From assembly GCA_016934875.1 (NCBI GenBank), contig JAFGSC010000113.1, forward strand, positions 1 to 15,795: DNA of 15,795 nt, written 5' to 3'. Position numbers and translations under genes: made by a program. Source of the DNA: Candidatus Atribacteria bacterium. Lineage in GTDB: Bacteria > Atribacterota > Phoenicimicrobiia > Phoenicimicrobiales > Stramentimicrobiaceae. Positions within the stretch are counted from its first letter, which is position 1. Every line of letters begins with the position of its first letter. Shown here in pieces: positions 14,490 through 15,795 of this stretch. Under the pieces are notes generated by a model. That model did no database searches and had not been told where the DNA came from. It saw nothing but the letters and a program-made list of their open reading frames with translations.

Positions 14490-15374
14490 ATGAACAGAGT
14501 AAAAGGGATTTTGTTAACGGTTTTTGCAGCTACCAGCTTAGGATTCATTCCACTATTTGCAAAAATTGCTTATGCTAATGGATTTAATCCATATACATTT
14601 AGTTTGTTTAGATCATTATTTGCCACTATAGAACTTTTTATATTATTGAAAATAAGAAAAATCGCTTATACACTTGAAAAAGAACAGTATATTACTTTAT
14701 TTAAAGCGAGTTTAATGGGCCATTCATTAGCAATGTTAACGCTTTCATCGTCCTATAATTATATGTCTATAGGACTGGCCACAACCATCCATTTTATTTA
14801 TCCCGTAGCAGTTATGGTGGGTTCAATATTCTTTTTTAATGGAAAAATTGACAAAAGGAAAGTATTTTCCCTCATATTATCATTAGCAGGTATGTATTTT
14901 TTGGCAGGCTTTAATTCGTTGGGATCAACCAGTATTATTGGAGTATTGCTCTCCTTAATTTCAGGATTTTTTTATGCATATTACATATTAATCGTTGCAT
15001 ATGGTAATATAAAAGAGATAAATTCATTTGTATTAATATTTTACATTTCTTTATTTAATAGTTATATATTGTTTGCAATAAGTGTTTTTATGGGAAAGCT
15101 TGAGATTGGTTATACCTTTGAGGGAATAGTTAGTACTGTTTTTGTGGCTTTAGTAGCTAATTTAATAGGAATGGTTTCATTTAAGACCGGTTTAAAAGTA
15201 ATTAGTGCTACAACTGCGGCTATTTTAAGTACCTTTGAACCGATAACAAGTTTAATCTTGGGTATGTTAGTTTTTAAAGATATTTTATCCTGGTATCATA
15301 TCGCTGGCAGCATATTAATTATTGTTTCAGCAACCATCGTTGCTTTTAGGAAAAAAGTTTTGAAAATATTATAA
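14490..15374 (+). CDS. EamA-domain DMT-family transporter
   Basis: A 294-residue inner-membrane protein with ten predicted helices in two EamA repeats (residues about 5-140 and 150-290). It starts ILLTVFAATSLGFIPLFAKI, with the family's small-residue first helix and a proline, and contains the repeat features LATTIHFIYPV in the first half and AAILSTFEPITSLILGMLVF in the second. The latter is the classic helix-9 signature of drug/metabolite exporters (RhaT/YdcZ/EamA class). Such proteins export amino acids or other metabolites; the substrate is unknown. AAAGGAATAAATAATA precedes the ATG. It follows the broken iron-sulfur gene and has no operon partners in view. Confidence 0.88.
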   Translation: MNRVKGILLTVFAATSLGFIPLFAKIAYANGFNPYTFSLFRSLFATIELFILLKIRKIAYTLEKEQYITLFKASLMGHSLAMLTLSSSYNYMSIGLATTIHFIYPVAVMVGSIFFFNGKIDKRKVFSLILSLAGMYFLAGFNSLGSTSIIGVLLSLISGFFYAYYILIVAYGNIKEINSFVLIFYISLFNSYILFAISVFMGKLEIGYTFEGIVSTVFVALVANLIGMVSFKTGLKVISATTAAILSTFEPITSLILGMLVFKDILSWYHIAGSILIIVSATIVAFRKKVLKIL

Positions 15375-15501
15375 TAATTATACTTACTTATTCGGGGTTT
15401 TGCAATATAACAAAATTATTAAATATAACTCTTCCAATATGTTTGTAGATGTAGATATGTTGAAACAAGGGACGGCAGACTGTGTGAAAAATAATTCTTG
15501 A

Positions 15502-15795
15502 AATTACTTGCCTCCACTTATGCAAAATCTGGAAAAATGCCGTGGCATAAAAGAATTTTCTAAGGGCGGTTATATCATATCCCATCAAGAAAAAGAAGCA
15601 CCCCAGGTGGTATTAATATCCAGTGGCAGTGAAGTTTCGATAGCTGTTAAGGTTAATGCTATTTTAAAAGTGAAGGGCATTACCAGCCGTGTATTATCTA
15701 TCCCGGATAGAGAAGAATTTTTAAGACAGGAGAAAACATATATTGAAGAAGTTTTGGGACCCAAAGACGCACTTCGAGTCGTTATTGAAGCCAAT
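15502..15795 (+). pseudogene. 5'-truncated transketolase fragment, runs off the window
   Basis: After TGA at 15499-15501 the frame is open to the last base. It encodes MQNLEKCRGIKEFSKGGYII, then QVVLISSGSEVSIAVKVNAI, then SRVLSIPDREEFLRQEKTY and RVVIEAN. These match the transketolase region S-R-Q-N-L ... G-G-Y-V-L, A-T-G-S-E-V-x-L-A, V-S-M-P-x-x-x-x-F-x-x-Q-x-x-x-Y and R-V-A-V-E-A, at the start of the third domain. The thiamine-binding and pyrimidine domains that should precede it are absent: the upstream 100 bases carry no transketolase-like frame and no ribosome site. It may continue beyond the window into the family's C-terminal end. The left edge of the window carries precisely the segment that would come about 20 residues later. 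Truncation makes it inactive, although the frame itself is undamaged. Confidence 0.75.

Noticed and set aside
1..15795. CRISPR array, tRNA, rRNA or riboswitch
   Set aside because: I looked for regularly spaced repeats, cloverleaf-like stretches and conserved leader motifs in the gaps and found none.

Overview
The window comes from an AT-rich, probably anaerobic bacterium of Firmicutes-like or Atribacterota-like type. I cannot fix the phylum from sequence alone. The reasons are low G+C, strong GGAGG-type ribosome sites with occasional GTG and TTG starts, an oxygen-sensitive tungsten aldehyde:ferredoxin oxidoreductase, an iron-sulfur L-serine dehydratase, and a glycyl-radical-enzyme remnant. 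All recognisable genes are on the + strand.

Layout. Bases 1-126 are the 3' end of a transketolase gene, abutting a decayed glycyl-radical-enzyme tail (122-268). A FadR-type GntR regulator (418-1098) follows, with a possible operator just upstream. After a 345-base gap comes a compact transporter operon: a DUF3798-type periplasmic binding protein (1444-2637), a strong hairpin, a double ATPase (2736-4349), two permeases (4346-5392 and 5389-6516, both joined by ATGA overlaps), a small membrane-anchored protein (6541-6921) and an M24 metallopeptidase (6934-8034). A remnant of an amino-acid ABC ATPase fills the gap behind the peptidase (8035-8187). Next is a catabolic set: aldehyde:ferredoxin oxidoreductase (8236-10101), a DapA-family lyase (10202-11107) and a fused L-serine dehydratase (about 11122-12720) whose start codon is non-canonical. 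The last 3 kb is a patchwork: a REP-associated-transposase tail (12907-13035), a class II glutamine amidotransferase (13125-13904), a broken 4Fe-4S QueG-like gene (14094-14401), an EamA/DMT exporter (14490-15374) and a 5'-truncated transketolase fragment (15502 to the window end).

How it may work. The regulator, binding protein, ABC importer, small membrane protein and M24 hydrolase look like one inducible uptake system for an unknown small molecule, possibly a peptide or N-substituted compound. The lyase, aldehyde oxidoreductase and serine dehydratase could then take the imported compound to pyruvate, a carboxylic acid, ammonium and reduced ferredoxin. This pathway is inference. I know of no experimentally characterised system with this gene order, and it is my candidate for an undescribed system.

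The second theme is genome wear. At least five gene remnants lie between the intact genes (glycyl radical enzyme, amino-acid ABC ATPase, transposase, QueG-like protein, transketolase). Transketolase 3' sequence stands at both edges, which suggests the segment was assembled by duplication, insertion and deletion.
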